DNA of 64,000 nucleotides from NCBI RefSeq assembly GCF_001591825.1, contig NZ_BCVQ01000016.1, positions 1-64,000 of the forward strand, in the 5' to 3' direction. Position numbers and translations under genes: made by a program. The notes beneath the pieces were generated by a model, which was given only the letters and a program-made list of their open reading frames with translations, was not told the DNA's origin and searched no databases. Shown one piece after another: positions 34,338 to 43,484 of this stretch. Within the stretch, counting starts at the first letter, position 1; each line of letters opens with the position of its first letter. The DNA is from Rossellomorea vietnamensis NBRC 101237 (GTDB taxonomy: Bacteria > Bacillota > Bacilli > Bacillales > Bacillaceae_B).

Positions 34338-35333
34338 ATGATCCGAACAAGTATAATTATGGAAAACGGGGAGATCCAAAGCGATGTTCCCTTATCAAGA
34401 ATAAAAGAGAAAGATGTAAAATGGTATTGGGTCGATTTCTCTGAGCCTTCAAGCAAGGACATCAGACTGCTGAAGCTGTATTTTCGATTTCATCCCCTTG
34501 CGATTGAGGATTGTCTGGATGATTTCAGTCAACGTCCCAAGCTTGATTTTTATGATCAATACATCTTTGTGCTCATGCACGGAATCAATACAAAAACCCT
34601 TGATTCCCATGAGGTGAATATGTTTGTGAATTCAAGGTTTATCGTTACGTTCCATAAAGAACCTGTCAGTCAGTTAAATCAAATATGGGAAGAGATGAAA
34701 GAAGAAGGTGGCCAGCTCAGCCCGTTCAAAATCATGCATAGAATCGTCGACCGGCTCGTGGATGATTATTTTCCCCTTGTGTATAAGATAGAAGACCGCC
34801 TTAATACGATTGAAGACAACACGAATGAAGGAGCCGATAGTGATCTGATGGATGAATTATTTGATATCCGACACGATATGTCAAAGCTGCGTCGCACCCT
34901 CGTGCCGATGAGGGATCTATTGTATCGCATCAGTAATTCGGGCAGATTGAATGCCCTGAAGGAAGAGCAGCTATACTTCAATGACGTCTATGATCATTTA
35001 ATAAAGCTGGTGGAAATGCTTGAATCTTATCGGGAATTCTCATCGGATATACGTGATAATTATTTATCGATCAATTCAGATAAAATGAACAACATCATGA
35101 TGACATTGACTGTCATCACGACGATTTTCATGCCCCTTACCTTTATTGCAGGTTTATATGGGATGAACTTTGTCAACATGCCTGAACTCGATGAGCCCAA
35201 TGGGTATTTCATCGTCCTGGGAATCATGGGACTCATTGCACTGATCATGTTTGGGTTCTTCTTGAAAATAGGCTGGCTGCGTTTCGGCTCGAAAAAAAGA
35301 AGGAAAAGGAGAAGGCTTCTCCGGTTAAAATAG
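34338..35333 (+). CDS. corA: CorA-family divalent cation transporter
   Basis: A 331-residue protein with a large cytoplasmic N-terminal domain, a long stalk helix (about 190-270) and two C-terminal membrane helices. The family's pore motif YGMN is present in IAGLYGMNFVNMP between them, and a Lys/Arg-rich tail ends the protein. CorA pentamers carry Mg2+ (some carry Co2+ or Zn2+). ATG 34338 follows AGGGAGAG. It sits alone between patA and the preQ1 leader; it is not in this place in B. subtilis. Confidence 0.92.
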   Translation: MIRTSIIMENGEIQSDVPLSRIKEKDVKWYWVDFSEPSSKDIRLLKLYFRFHPLAIEDCLDDFSQRPKLDFYDQYIFVLMHGINTKTLDSHEVNMFVNSRFIVTFHKEPVSQLNQIWEEMKEEGGQLSPFKIMHRIVDRLVDDYFPLVYKIEDRLNTIEDNTNEGADSDLMDELFDIRHDMSKLRRTLVPMRDLLYRISNSGRLNALKEEQLYFNDVYDHLIKLVEMLESYREFSSDIRDNYLSINSDKMNNIMMTLTVITTIFMPLTFIAGLYGMNFVNMPELDEPNGYFIVLGIMGLIALIMFGFFLKIGWLRFGSKKRRKRRRLLRLK

Positions 35334-35457
35334 TCATGCCCCTATGGCTTCCCGATATTTTCGGATAAATTGTACGTGAAATGTAGATTTTTTTGTGAAA
35401 AAACGTTATATTGGTTGAGGACAATAGAAGAAGAATTGGGTGACTGTATGGTACCCG

Positions 35458-35494
35458 AGAGGTTCTAGCACAACCCTCTATAAAAAACTAAGGA
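35458..35494 (+). ncRNA. PreQ1-I riboswitch
   Basis: The block AGAGGTTCTAGC, then ACAACCCTCT, then ATAAAAAACTAAGGA is an almost exact match to the class I preQ1 aptamer of B. subtilis queC: P1 is AGAGG/CCTCT and the A-rich tail inserts to form the H-type pseudoknot. Bound preQ1 favours the terminator at 35496-35527. Confidence 0.96.
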
Positions 35495-35495
35495 A

Positions 35496-35527
35496 AACGG
35501 CATCCTTAGGTGTCGTTATTTTTTTGT
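35496..35527 (+). terminator. PreQ1-controlled terminator
   Basis: AACGGCA pairs with TGTCGTT, followed by ATTTTTTT, directly after the preQ1 aptamer. The loop contains TCCTTAGG, which can compete with the aptamer's AAGGA. Confidence 0.85.
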
Positions 35528-35620
35528 TAGTGGCAAACGTAAGCCTATATTATAGAGTCTGACAGAATCTCTTTCTTCTTTTCATGGCAGAAGCCTGTAG
35601 AAGAGAAAGGAGAACCTTTT

Positions 35621-36286
35621 ATGAACACAGAGAAAGCGTTAGTCGTATTCAGCGGAGGTCAAGATAGTACAACGTGTTTGTTTTGGGCAAAGAAAGCATT
35701 TAATGAAGTAGAAGCAGTGACGTTCAATTATGGTCAGAGACATGTTGCAGAGCTTGACTGTGCGAAAGAAATTGCTGAAGATCTGAATGTACCACACCAT
35801 ATTTTAGATATGAGTTTGTTAAATCAACTGGCCCCGAGTGCCCTTACAAGAACGGATGAAGAAATTACCCATCTTGAGGGGGAATTGCCTTCCACATTTG
35901 TTCCTGGGCGAAATTTATTATTCCTGTCATTTGCGGGCATTTTAGCCAAGCAAATCGGAGCTAAACATATTGTGACGGGTGTATGTGAAACGGATTTCAG
36001 CGGGTATCCGGACTGCAGGGATATCTTTGTGAAATCTTTGAATGTATCCCTCAATCTTTCTATGGATGAACAGTTTGTCATCCATACCCCCCTTATGTGG
36101 ATCAATAAAGCCCAAACGTGGGAGATGGCCGACGACTTGGGAGCATTTCAATATATTCAGGAAAATACCCTCACATGTTATAACGGTTTGAAAGGGAGCG
36201 GGTGCGGGGAATGCCCTGCTTGTGAACTGAGACAAAGGGGATTGGATGAATATACGAGTGGCAATAAAGGAGGAAAGGGATCATGA
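35621..36286 (+). CDS. queC: 7-cyano-7-deazaguanine synthase
   Basis: A 221-residue ATP-dependent nitrile-forming enzyme that converts 7-carboxy-7-deazaguanine to preQ0. The PP-loop is [10 protein letters not shown], and the Zn site is the four Cys in [20 protein letters not shown] 35621 follows AAAGGAGAAC. It is first in the preQ1-regulated queCDE operon and overlaps queD by ATGA. Confidence 0.97.
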   Translation: MNTEKALVVFSGGQDSTTCLFWAKKAFNEVEAVTFNYGQRHVAELDCAKEIAEDLNVPHHILDMSLLNQLAPSALTRTDEEITHLEGELPSTFVPGRNLLFLSFAGILAKQIGAKHIVTGVCETDFSGYPDCRDIFVKSLNVSLNLSMDEQFVIHTPLMWINKAQTWEMADDLGAFQYIQENTLTCYNGLKGSGCGECPACELRQRGLDEYTSGNKGGKGS

Positions 36287-36717
36287 TTCAACAGATATAC
36301 CCTGTTCCCGATCACCCCTATGAATATGAATTAAATAAAGATATGCATTTTGCTGCTGCACATTATATTCCCCATGTGGAGGCAGGAAGCTGCCAGGAGG
36401 TTCATGGTCATACGTACTTTGCCAACATTACGATTGGTGGAGATCAACTAGATGATTCAGGATTCCTCATTAACTTCCAACATATAAAAAAACTCATTCA
36501 TAAACGATTTGATCATACGTTGATCAATGAGGATGAACGGTTTTCTCCAGAAAGAGGGACGGAATTCCCAACGACGGAAGTAGTGGCGAAAGTCATGTGG
36601 GAAATCATCCAGGATCATTTAGACACGCTTCCCCACCGACCACAGTGTCTTCAAGTGTTCTTAAGGGAAACCCCTACCAGCTACTGTATATACAGACCAA
36701 AGAGGAAACGCTCATGA
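36283..36717 (+). CDS. queD: 6-carboxy-5,6,7,8-tetrahydropterin synthase
   Basis: A 144-residue T-fold enzyme that makes 6-carboxytetrahydropterin from dihydroneopterin triphosphate. Zn ligands are His in FAAAHYIPH and the two His of EVHGHTY; the catalytic Cys is in SCQEVHGH. It overlaps queC and queE by 4 bases each. Confidence 0.96.
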   Translation: MIQQIYPVPDHPYEYELNKDMHFAAAHYIPHVEAGSCQEVHGHTYFANITIGGDQLDDSGFLINFQHIKKLIHKRFDHTLINEDERFSPERGTEFPTTEVVAKVMWEIIQDHLDTLPHRPQCLQVFLRETPTSYCIYRPKRKRS

Positions 36718-37436
36718 AGAAAATTCCCGTACTGGAAGTATTCGGACCAACCATTCAAGGGGAAGGGATGGTCATCGGCCAAAAAACGATGTTCGTCAGG
36801 ACGGCAGGATGTGATTACAGCTGTGCCTGGTGTGACTCAGCCTTTACGTGGGACGGATCCGCCAAAGAGGATATCATGCTCATGACGGCAGAAGATATTT
36901 GGAATCGATTGCTGGAAGCGGGTGGGGATAGATTTTCCCATGTAACGATTTCAGGTGGGAATCCTGCCCTGTTGGCAAGTTTAAAGGAACTTATTGATAT
37001 CTTAAAGGAAAATGGTATTGAATCTGCCCTTGAAACACAGGGAAGCCGTTGGCAGGATTGGTTTTATGATATCAGTGATTTGACCATATCCCCGAAGCCG
37101 CCAAGTTCCGGCATGGAGACGGACTTTGAGAGACTTGATGAAATCGTTGATCGATTAAGTGAGAATCGTTCACAGTTCAGTTTAAAAGTCGTGGTATTCG
37201 ATGATCTGGATTTAGAATATGCCACACGTATCCATCACCGTTATCCCGGTGTACCATTTTATATCCAAACGGGCAATCCTGCCGTTGCAGAAGGTGACAC
37301 AGCCAAGCTGGTGTCGGATTTGCTGTTGGATTATGAAACGCTCATAGACAAAGTGTGTGAAAGAAAAGATTTAAATCATGTTCGTGTGCTCCCGCAGCTC
37401 CATACATTGGTATGGGGGAACAAGCGAGGGGTGTAG
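36714..37436 (+). CDS. queE: 7-carboxy-7-deazaguanine synthase
   Basis: A 240-residue radical SAM enzyme. The cluster motif is GCDYSCAWCDSAFTW (CxxxCxxC), and GPTIQGEG at the N-terminus is the family start. I begin at ATG 36714, within the queD stop overlap; the frame is open upstream in queD but without a start signal. It closes the operon. The reductase gene queF, which finishes preQ1 in B. subtilis, does not follow. Confidence 0.95.
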   Translation: MKKIPVLEVFGPTIQGEGMVIGQKTMFVRTAGCDYSCAWCDSAFTWDGSAKEDIMLMTAEDIWNRLLEAGGDRFSHVTISGGNPALLASLKELIDILKENGIESALETQGSRWQDWFYDISDLTISPKPPSSGMETDFERLDEIVDRLSENRSQFSLKVVVFDDLDLEYATRIHHRYPGVPFYIQTGNPAVAEGDTAKLVSDLLLDYETLIDKVCERKDLNHVRVLPQLHTLVWGNKRGV

Positions 37437-37440
37437 GAAG

Positions 37441-37475
37441 AAAAGCGATTGATGGACTCCCATTCAATCGCTTTT
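37441..37475. terminator. Bidirectional terminator after queE
   Basis: AAAAGCGATTGA pairs with TCAATCGCTTTTT around a 10-base loop, between queE and a convergent small gene. Confidence 0.88.
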
Positions 37476-37493
37476 TCTATTGGGGTGATCCAC

Positions 37494-37682
37494 TTAAGCA
37501 CGGGGGTCTTCATCTGCCTGATTCCGTCGCTTTTGCCCTTCAATATACGAAAGTTCATCCGGTTCATCCTTGCCATCTGCATTCTTCCCGAGAGCAATCA
37601 AAGGAAAATTATTCTGTGCAGGCAGAATATGATCAGTAATATCATCAAAATCAGGCAGGCCCCTGCCATCACGATCCGTCAT
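37494..37682 (-). CDS. Small acidic protein of unknown function
   Basis: A 62-residue protein rich in Asp and Glu (MTDRDGRGLPDFDDITDHIL; later KDEPDELSYIEGQKRR). I do not recognise it. Coding is supported by a near-perfect GGAGAGGAGGTG ribosome site 5 bases before the ATG at 37682 and by the terminator downstream. It lies between queE and cheV, convergent with the former. Confidence 0.75.
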   Translation of the reverse strand: MTDRDGRGLPDFDDITDHILPAQNNFPLIALGKNADGKDEPDELSYIEGQKRRNQADEDPRA

Positions 37683-37799
37683 AACAACACCTCCTCTCCT
37701 TAGTATGGATTAGGAATCCATTACTAATCAGTTATTTTTCCTGCTCGCATGTAAAGAAGTTCCTGGTTTGTTCGATATAAGTAGGGAAGGCAATTATGT

Positions 37800-38720
37800 A
37801 TGGAAGGACGAAAACCATTGAATCAATCAAACGGAATACTTCTCGAAAGCGGTACAAATGAACTTGAAATCGTTGAATTCGAGGTTCAAAACAATAAATT
37901 TGGAATTAATGTCATTAAAGTGAAGGAAATCATCCAGCCGACTGCGGTGACACCGGTTCCCCACGCACACCCGCATGTAAAGGGACTTGTTCAATTAAGA
38001 GGGGAAGTACTGCCGGTGGTAGACATGGCGAGGGTGCTTGGGGCGGAAGAAGAGGAAACCACGAAATCAAAATACATTGTAGCTGAATTTAATCAGCAGA
38101 AGGTCATCTTTCATGTCCATAACGTCACTCAAATCCATCGCATTTCCTGGAATCAAATCGAAAAACCTTCAGAAATGTATTCTGGAGTCCATTCGGGGAT
38201 AATCGGGGTGATCAAGCGGGAAGAAAGTATGATTCTTCTTTTGGATTTTGAGAGCATCATGCTCGAGATAAATCCTGAAACAGGAATCCGCGTTGATCAA
38301 GTGAAAAAATTAGGTCCAAGAGAGAGAAGGAACAAGAGAATTGTGGCAGCTGAGGATTCCCCATTACTTCGGAAGCTGTTGAATGACACACTGAGAGAAG
38401 CAGGGTATGAGGATGTAGAGTTCTTTGAAAATGGAGCCGATGCCTTTCAATACTTAGAATCCATTGTGGATGGAAATCAGGACGTGAAAGAAAGCGTACA
38501 TCTTGTACTGACGGACATTGAAATGCCACAGATGGATGGGCATCATTTAACAAAAAGAATCAAAAATCATCCAAAGCTCAATACCCTCCCGGTTATAATA
38601 TTCTCATCTCTTATTACAAATGATTTAAAGCATAAAGGCGAGATGGTAGGGGCGGAAGACCAGATCAGCAAACCGGAAATCGCTGAGCTCATTTTAAAGA
38701 TCGATCAGTACATTCTGTAA
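37800..38720 (+). CDS. cheV: Chemotaxis coupling protein CheV
   Basis: A 306-residue fusion of a CheW domain (about residues 20-160) and a response-regulator receiver domain (about 180-306). The phospho-acceptor Asp is in LVLTDIEMPQMDG, the acidic pair in VAAEDSP, and the conserved Lys in QISKPEI. CheV links receptors to CheA and takes part in adaptation. No other motility genes are in the window, as in B. subtilis, where cheV also stands apart next to ykyB. Confidence 0.95.
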   Translation: MEGRKPLNQSNGILLESGTNELEIVEFEVQNNKFGINVIKVKEIIQPTAVTPVPHAHPHVKGLVQLRGEVLPVVDMARVLGAEEEETTKSKYIVAEFNQQKVIFHVHNVTQIHRISWNQIEKPSEMYSGVHSGIIGVIKREESMILLLDFESIMLEINPETGIRVDQVKKLGPRERRNKRIVAAEDSPLLRKLLNDTLREAGYEDVEFFENGADAFQYLESIVDGNQDVKESVHLVLTDIEMPQMDGHHLTKRIKNHPKLNTLPVIIFSSLITNDLKHKGEMVGAEDQISKPEIAELILKIDQYIL

Positions 38721-38728
38721 TCCAACTA

Positions 38729-38759
38729 AAAAGGGTTCTGACAAGTGTCAAAACCCTTT
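38729..38759. terminator. Bidirectional terminator cheV/ykyB
   Basis: AAAGGGTTCTGACA pairs with TGTCAAAACCCTTT, between convergent genes. Confidence 0.85.
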
Positions 38760-38797
38760 AGAGGATACATGCGTTACTGTACTAAAATCAGTGGGTA

Positions 38798-39265
38798 TTA
38801 AAAGAAGCTGTCGCCCAATTTTTTGAATACAGGTTTTTGATATTGATTTTTTCCCGGTTTCCGTATCTGATCGGTATGATCTGACATTCCTGTATACTGT
38901 TCCAGAATTCCTTTTGCCTGTTGTAATCCCATTTTGCATTTCGGGTTACGCAGGCTTTGATCGAGTGATCCCAAATGTGGAAGCTCTTTGAAATCTTCCT
39001 TGGAAGGAGGGAGATGGAACGTATATTCTCCGCAATCGATCAAGACATCAGATTGTTGCTGACTGTTCTTTGGATTTTTAGAGAAGTGAAGTCCCACTTT
39101 TTTGGCCTTACCTTCCCTGATCATTTTCATTAACGCTCGTTTTTTTAATGAGTATAAGTATTTTGGGTTACCTGCTGTTTTCGCATGGCGATTCACAGTG
39201 AAAATAGCTTGAGAGAGGGTAATGACAGATGTGGAAGAAGGGGTGGATTTACTAGTGTTTCTCAA
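38798..39265 (-). CDS. ykyB: YkyB-like conserved protein
   Basis: A 155-residue basic protein with no membrane segment. Segments such as LSQAIFTVNRHAKTAGNPKY and LHFSKNPKNSQQQSDVLIDC match my memory of the YkyB family, which is of unknown function, and B. subtilis ykyB is likewise beside cheV with about 154 residues. The start is TTG 39265, with AAAGGAG 8 bases upstream. Confidence 0.85.
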   Translation of the reverse strand: MRNTSKSTPSSTSVITLSQAIFTVNRHAKTAGNPKYLYSLKKRALMKMIREGKAKKVGLHFSKNPKNSQQQSDVLIDCGEYTFHLPPSKEDFKELPHLGSLDQSLRNPKCKMGLQQAKGILEQYTGMSDHTDQIRKPGKNQYQKPVFKKLGDSFF

Positions 39266-39439
39266 GTTATTGGCTCCTTTCTAGTGTATTCCTCTCTATT
39301 ATACCCCCTTTCCCTATGATTGGAAAGGGTACCGAGGGGAGTTTATTGGTAAAGGTCAGAGGAGCTGCGATGGGGAATGCGGTGAGGCAGTACAATAAAG
39401 GCTCTACCTAAACAATGGAAGGTTAGGCGAGCCTTACGA

Positions 39440-39730
39440 TTATCGTCCGGGATATATATTAATATTCTCAGTAAAGTTATTCGGTGAAGCTTGAAAACTG
39501 TTGACACCATAGGGTTGTGGGTAGCCGCCGGGATAAGGATACCCTCCGTAAGGCGGATAAGGCGGATAGCACGCAGGACCATAGCATGGTCTGTTGAAAA
39601 GCAAAGGACTGATGGCCAATCCTGCTAAACCTCCTGCTAAGAATGGTAATCCAAAGAATGGGAAGAAACGCTGATCGCCCCCTCTGTAAGGCGGATAGCT
39701 TCGATGTGGGTAATATGCATATTGGTACAT
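39440..39730 (-). CDS. Tyr/Pro/Gly-rich small protein, coat-like
   Basis: A 96-residue protein. It begins with a Tyr/Arg/Pro-rich segment (YQYAYYPHRSYPPYRGG), has one hydrophobic helix (FFGLPFLAGGLAGLAISPLL) at about 23-42, and then a PYPPYGGYPYPGGYPQPYG repeat. The composition is that of spore coat or surface proteins; the helix could anchor it in a membrane. I start at the ATG at 39730; GGAGG lies 12 bases upstream, a long spacing. The longer open frame to 39778 has no ribosome site. Function unknown. Confidence 0.65.
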   Translation of the reverse strand: MYQYAYYPHRSYPPYRGGDQRFFPFFGLPFLAGGLAGLAISPLLFNRPCYGPACYPPYPPYGGYPYPGGYPQPYGVNSFQASPNNFTENINIYPGR

Positions 39731-39836
39731 AATTAAAGAAAACCTCCTCTCTCTAATTATTCTATGGTTCATGATCAACCTGCGCGCCTGTCCCGGATAT
39801 AATGGGCTTAAGAGGGGGATATACGTTTCTCAACTA

Positions 39837-39852
39837 GTAGGAATATTCCTAC
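39837..39852. promoter_or_regulatory. 16-bp palindrome ahead of the GGDEF-EAL gene
   Basis: GTAGGAATATTCCTAC is a perfect palindrome 92 bases before the ATG of the c-di-GMP gene; a further half-site GTAGGA follows at about 39859. It could be an operator, but the binding protein is unknown. Confidence 0.4.
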
Positions 39853-39943
39853 AAGAATGTAGGAAAACCATGGCTGAGCTAGTAAAATGGAATCAGGATA
39901 TATGATACAGATAAAAACATCAGCATAAAAGGATGACGAATCC

Positions 39944-42034
39944 ATGAAATGGACAGACGATACCATCATCAGTCAAGATAAGAAGAACCTCGATACCGTC
40001 TTGAAGGAATTCATTTTAGACCATATCCACGATATGATCTTCATTATGAAGGTAGAAGAAGGTAACATTTTCAGGTACGCCTATGTCAATGAGTCTGCTA
40101 AAAGGTATACATCCATCCAACAGGAGGATATGGGGCGCTTGTTGGAAGATGTGATGCCTTTGGATATGGCACTCGACTTACAGAAGAGATATACGGAATT
40201 AGTGGAGACGGGTGAGTGCATGACCTATCAGGACACATTTCAAGCCATAAATGGAAATCATGTAGTGAATGAGTCCATTCTTACACCAATCATGAATGAA
40301 TGTGGACAAGCAGAGTATGTCGTGTCCATTACACGGGATATTACATCTTCAATTGAAGAAAAGAGGAAATTGAAGAAAGCCAAGGAACGATACAAATCCA
40401 TCATAGAACATAATCTGGATGCGATTTTTATTTTAGACTCACAAGGAGTCATTAAGGATTTGAATAGAGCAGGGTGTTTACTTTCAGGCTATTCAAAAGA
40501 GGCTCTCATCAACATGAATATCTTTGAATTAATGAAGGCTCAGAATCGTACGGGATTGCGTGATGCTCTTTTCCAAACGTTATCGGGGGTTCCGTCTTCC
40601 ATTGATTATTGTCTTCTTGTAAATGAAAAAGGCGATGAAAGAATCACTCAATTGAAAATGGTCCCCATCCTGGTAGATCAAAAGTGTGACGGATGTTATA
40701 TCATCGTGAAAGATATTACCAAGCATCATGAACAAAGTGAAATGATCCATTATATGGCCCTTCATGACCAACTAACGGGAATATGGAACAGGAAGGCCCT
40801 GGATGATCATATCCCCATGATCATTCAGAATATGGAAGAAAGGGGGGGAGAACTTTCCCTTCTATACCTGGATTTGGACCGGTTTAAATTTGTGAATGAC
40901 ACATTGGGTTTAAAGGGTGGCGACCGTGTCCTGAAAAGGATCACAGAGCGCCTGATCACTCTCACGAATGAGGAGTGCCTACTGTACAGGCAAGGTGGAG
41001 ATGAATTTATCTTCCTCTTGAAAAACAGCAGCTTTGAAGTGACAAAGACAAAAGCAGAAGAGATCCTGACATTATTTATCGCCCCTTTTACAATCGATAA
41101 TCAGGAATTTTATATATCGCCTTCCATTGGTATCAGTTGTTATCCTGCAGACGGCTATGATTCCAATTCCCTCATTCAAAAAGCCGCCCAGGCTCTCTTT
41201 GAGGTGAAAGAAAAGGGAAGGGCACATTATCGGTTTTACCAAACACATATGAAATCGAGTTTTCCAAACTATATCATTATGGAATCCCATTTGAGAAAAG
41301 CGATAGAAAAAGGCGAGTTGTATGTCCATTATCAGCCACAAGTCAATTTATCGACTGGAGCCATCGACAGCTTCGAAGCTTTGATTCGCTGGAATAATCG
41401 TAAATTTGGCTTCGTGTCACCTGCCCAATTCATTCCGCTTGCAGAAGAAACAGGACTAATTCATCAAATCGGTGAATGGGTGTTGGAGCAGGTTTGTATC
41501 CAGTTGCAAAAATGGAGGGACAAGGCGTACAGGTCGGTGCGGGTGGCCATCAACATTTCCCCTAAGCAATTTCTGCAAGAGCAATTGGTGGAAACCATCG
41601 ATTTCTATTTATCCACGTATATGATTCCCGCTAGCTGCATAGAAATTGAAATTACGGAGGGAGCCATGCAAGATACTCAGCAAACCTTGAAAGTGCTGAA
41701 GAAACTGAAAGATCTTGGAGTGTTTATATCTGTGGACGACTTTGGTACGGGTTACTCTTCCCTGCATTATTTAAAACGATTTCCCATCGACGTATTAAAG
41801 ATCGACCAATCGTTTGTCAAGGAGATTGGGATGAATCATAAGGACTCAGCCATTACGACTACGATCATCCATCTTGCCCACAGTCTGGGCCTGGAAGTCA
41901 TCGCAGAGGGAGTGGAGCGCGAGGGTCAAGTCGACTTTTTGAAGAAGGCAAATTGTCAGAAGGCTCAAGGTTACTTTTTTAGTAAACCGATAGGGCCGAA
42001 AGAAATTGAGCAGCAGCAATTCGTCCTCATGTAA
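39944..42034 (+). CDS. PAS-PAS-GGDEF-EAL bifunctional c-di-GMP protein
   Basis: A 696-residue soluble protein. Two PAS modules lie at about residues 15-125 and 135-255. The GGDEF domain (about 262-425) has an intact RQGGDEFIFL active site and no RxxD inhibitory site just before it. The EAL domain (about 440-690) has FEALIRWNN, DDFGTGYSSLHYL, LKIDQSF and EVIAEGVE, all as in active phosphodiesterases. It can in principle make and break c-di-GMP under PAS control. The build resembles B. subtilis YkoW but the place is different. Confidence 0.92.
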   Translation: MKWTDDTIISQDKKNLDTVLKEFILDHIHDMIFIMKVEEGNIFRYAYVNESAKRYTSIQQEDMGRLLEDVMPLDMALDLQKRYTELVETGECMTYQDTFQAINGNHVVNESILTPIMNECGQAEYVVSITRDITSSIEEKRKLKKAKERYKSIIEHNLDAIFILDSQGVIKDLNRAGCLLSGYSKEALINMNIFELMKAQNRTGLRDALFQTLSGVPSSIDYCLLVNEKGDERITQLKMVPILVDQKCDGCYIIVKDITKHHEQSEMIHYMALHDQLTGIWNRKALDDHIPMIIQNMEERGGELSLLYLDLDRFKFVNDTLGLKGGDRVLKRITERLITLTNEECLLYRQGGDEFIFLLKNSSFEVTKTKAEEILTLFIAPFTIDNQEFYISPSIGISCYPADGYDSNSLIQKAAQALFEVKEKGRAHYRFYQTHMKSSFPNYIIMESHLRKAIEKGELYVHYQPQVNLSTGAIDSFEALIRWNNRKFGFVSPAQFIPLAEETGLIHQIGEWVLEQVCIQLQKWRDKAYRSVRVAINISPKQFLQEQLVETIDFYLSTYMIPASCIEIEITEGAMQDTQQTLKVLKKLKDLGVFISVDDFGTGYSSLHYLKRFPIDVLKIDQSFVKEIGMNHKDSAITTTIIHLAHSLGLEVIAEGVEREGQVDFLKKANCQKAQGYFFSKPIGPKEIEQQQFVLM

Positions 42035-42204
42035 ATACATCGTTCGGTTGTGCATGTGACACAGAGGATCACCTCAAATGTTTGACAGAGTAATTCCTAT
42101 GACTTATTTTAAAGTGAGGAGAGTAATAGGTTCATAGAAGGACAAGGGAAGGATACATTTCCGAATGAATCACGGTTCCTAATGCTTTATGAAGGAGAGG
42201 GATT

Positions 42205-42423
42205 ATGAAAAAGACAAAACGTATGGAAGTCCTCTTTCTCCCTACCGAAAGAGGAACGATCAGAGTGTATGTATACGGCTTTAAATCTCCTCGATCTTTA
42301 GGTCAGGTAGTTGTTTCATATAATGATGTTTCAGTTGAAGCAAAAGGATATAAGCGAAATAATACCATTATTAAGGCGCTTGCCCAGTTACACGAGCTCA
42401 TCGTGAATAATCCGGATGGTTAA
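42205..42423 (+). CDS. Small conserved-looking protein
   Basis: A 72-residue basic protein with beta-rich pattern (RMEVLFLPTERGTIRVYVYG) and a C-terminal helix (NNTIIKALAQLHELI). I cannot name it. ATG 42205 follows GGAGAGGG and a 20-bp perfect terminator follows the stop, so it is a sound gene. Confidence 0.75.
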   Translation: MKKTKRMEVLFLPTERGTIRVYVYGFKSPRSLGQVVVSYNDVSVEAKGYKRNNTIIKALAQLHELIVNNPDG

Positions 42424-42429
42424 CACGGC

Positions 42430-42478
42430 AGACTGATTTTTAAGAAAATGCTATTTTCTTAAAAATCAGTCTTTTTTT
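42430..42478 (+). terminator. Strong terminator, 20-bp perfect stem
   Basis: Arms 42430-42449 and 42453-42472 pair perfectly with a 3-base loop and are followed by a T-run. Confidence 0.95.
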
Positions 42479-42518
42479 GAGGTAAACATGGTTGTATCGT
42501 ATGGTTGTATGGTAAAAT

Positions 42519-42538
42519 ATGAGTGAGTATTCATTCAT
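42519..42538. promoter_or_regulatory. FadR-type operator ahead of fadH
   Basis: ATGAGTGAGTATTCATTCAT matches the Bacillus FadR (YsiA) box ATGAATGANTANTCATTCAT at all but one fixed position. It directly follows a -10-like TAAAAT (42513-42518) and precedes the fadH start by 18 bases, so bound FadR would block transcription until long-chain acyl-CoA releases it. Confidence 0.85.
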
Positions 42539-42556
42539 TACTAGGGGGAGTTACAT

Positions 42557-43324
42557 ATGGGAGAAGAACAAGTTGTCATCGTAACAGGCGGTTCGAATGG
42601 TATGGGGAAGTATATGGCAAAGCACTTCGTAGAAACAGGGGCAAGTGTCGTTGTTACGGGGAGAAATGAGGAAAGGCTTCAATCGGTGAAGGAGGAGTTC
42701 TCTTCTCTCAAGGGAAAAATCGAAGTCTTCCAAATGGACGTAAGGGAGCAGGAACATGTGAAGGCCATGGTTGAGTTTACGGCAGAAAAATTCGGCAAAA
42801 TCGATGTTCTGATCAATAATGCAGCCGGAAACTTCATATGTCCTGTAGAGAAGCTCACTCCAAATGGGTGGAAGTCCGTTATTGACATCGTTTTGAATGG
42901 AACATTCTTATGTTCACATGCTGTCGGGAACTATTGGATCGAACATGATCAAAAGGGATCCATCATCAATATGGTGGCAACATATGCTTGGAATGCCGGA
43001 GCAGGTGTCGCTCATTCGGCAGCGGCAAAAGCCGGGGTTTTATCATTGACAAGAACCTTGGCCGTTGAGTGGGGTCATAAGTATGGTATCCGCACGAATG
43101 CGATTGCCCCGGGACCGATCGAACGTACCGGAGGAGCTGAGAAGCTGTGGATCTCGGAAGAAGCTGCCCAAAGGACCATCGACAGTGTACCATTAAAACG
43201 CTTGGGTACACCGGAAGAAATTGCAGGACTTGCCTTTTTCCTCGCATCAAATAAAGCTGCCTATATTAATGGAGAATGCATCACGATGGATGGTGGTCAA
43301 TGGCTGAACCCATTTCCATTTTGA
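42557..43324 (+). CDS. fadH: 2,4-dienoyl-CoA reductase
   Basis: A 255-residue SDR enzyme that reduces 2,4-dienoyl-CoA with NADPH during breakdown of unsaturated fatty acids. The cofactor site is TGGSNGMGKYM with Arg in VTGRNEER favouring NADPH; NNAAGNF replaces NNAG as in peroxisomal-type dienoyl-CoA reductases; the active site has AHSAAAKAG in place of YxxxK. B. subtilis YkuF/FadH is the same length and lies in the same place. ATG follows GGGGGAG; a FadR box lies just upstream. Confidence 0.93.
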   Translation: MGEEQVVIVTGGSNGMGKYMAKHFVETGASVVVTGRNEERLQSVKEEFSSLKGKIEVFQMDVREQEHVKAMVEFTAEKFGKIDVLINNAAGNFICPVEKLTPNGWKSVIDIVLNGTFLCSHAVGNYWIEHDQKGSIINMVATYAWNAGAGVAHSAAAKAGVLSLTRTLAVEWGHKYGIRTNAIAPGPIERTGGAEKLWISEEAAQRTIDSVPLKRLGTPEEIAGLAFFLASNKAAYINGECITMDGGQWLNPFPF

Positions 43325-43348
43325 TCTAACCCCTTCATAAAAAGCGCT

Positions 43349-43420
43349 AAACCTAAAGAAGCTTTCCCCATTCCTGTTCAGGTGACTGGAAAGGGAAAGC
43401 TTTTTGGGTTTTTCTTTTTT
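43349..43420 (+). terminator. Terminator of fadH
   Basis: AAACC..AAGCTTTCCC pairs with GGGAAAGCTT..GGGTTT around a 22-base loop, then TTTCTTTTTT. Confidence 0.8.
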
Positions 43421-43484
43421 AATTCATCTGAATAGTTGTGTTATAATTATGCAAAAAAACATGAACGATGGCGGGGGAGTGCGA

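Noticed and set aside
36597-36713. Upstream extension of queE into queD.
   Set aside because: QueE proteins start near the GPTIQGEG block; ATG 36714 in the queD stop overlap fits and the extension reads as a frame shadow of queD.
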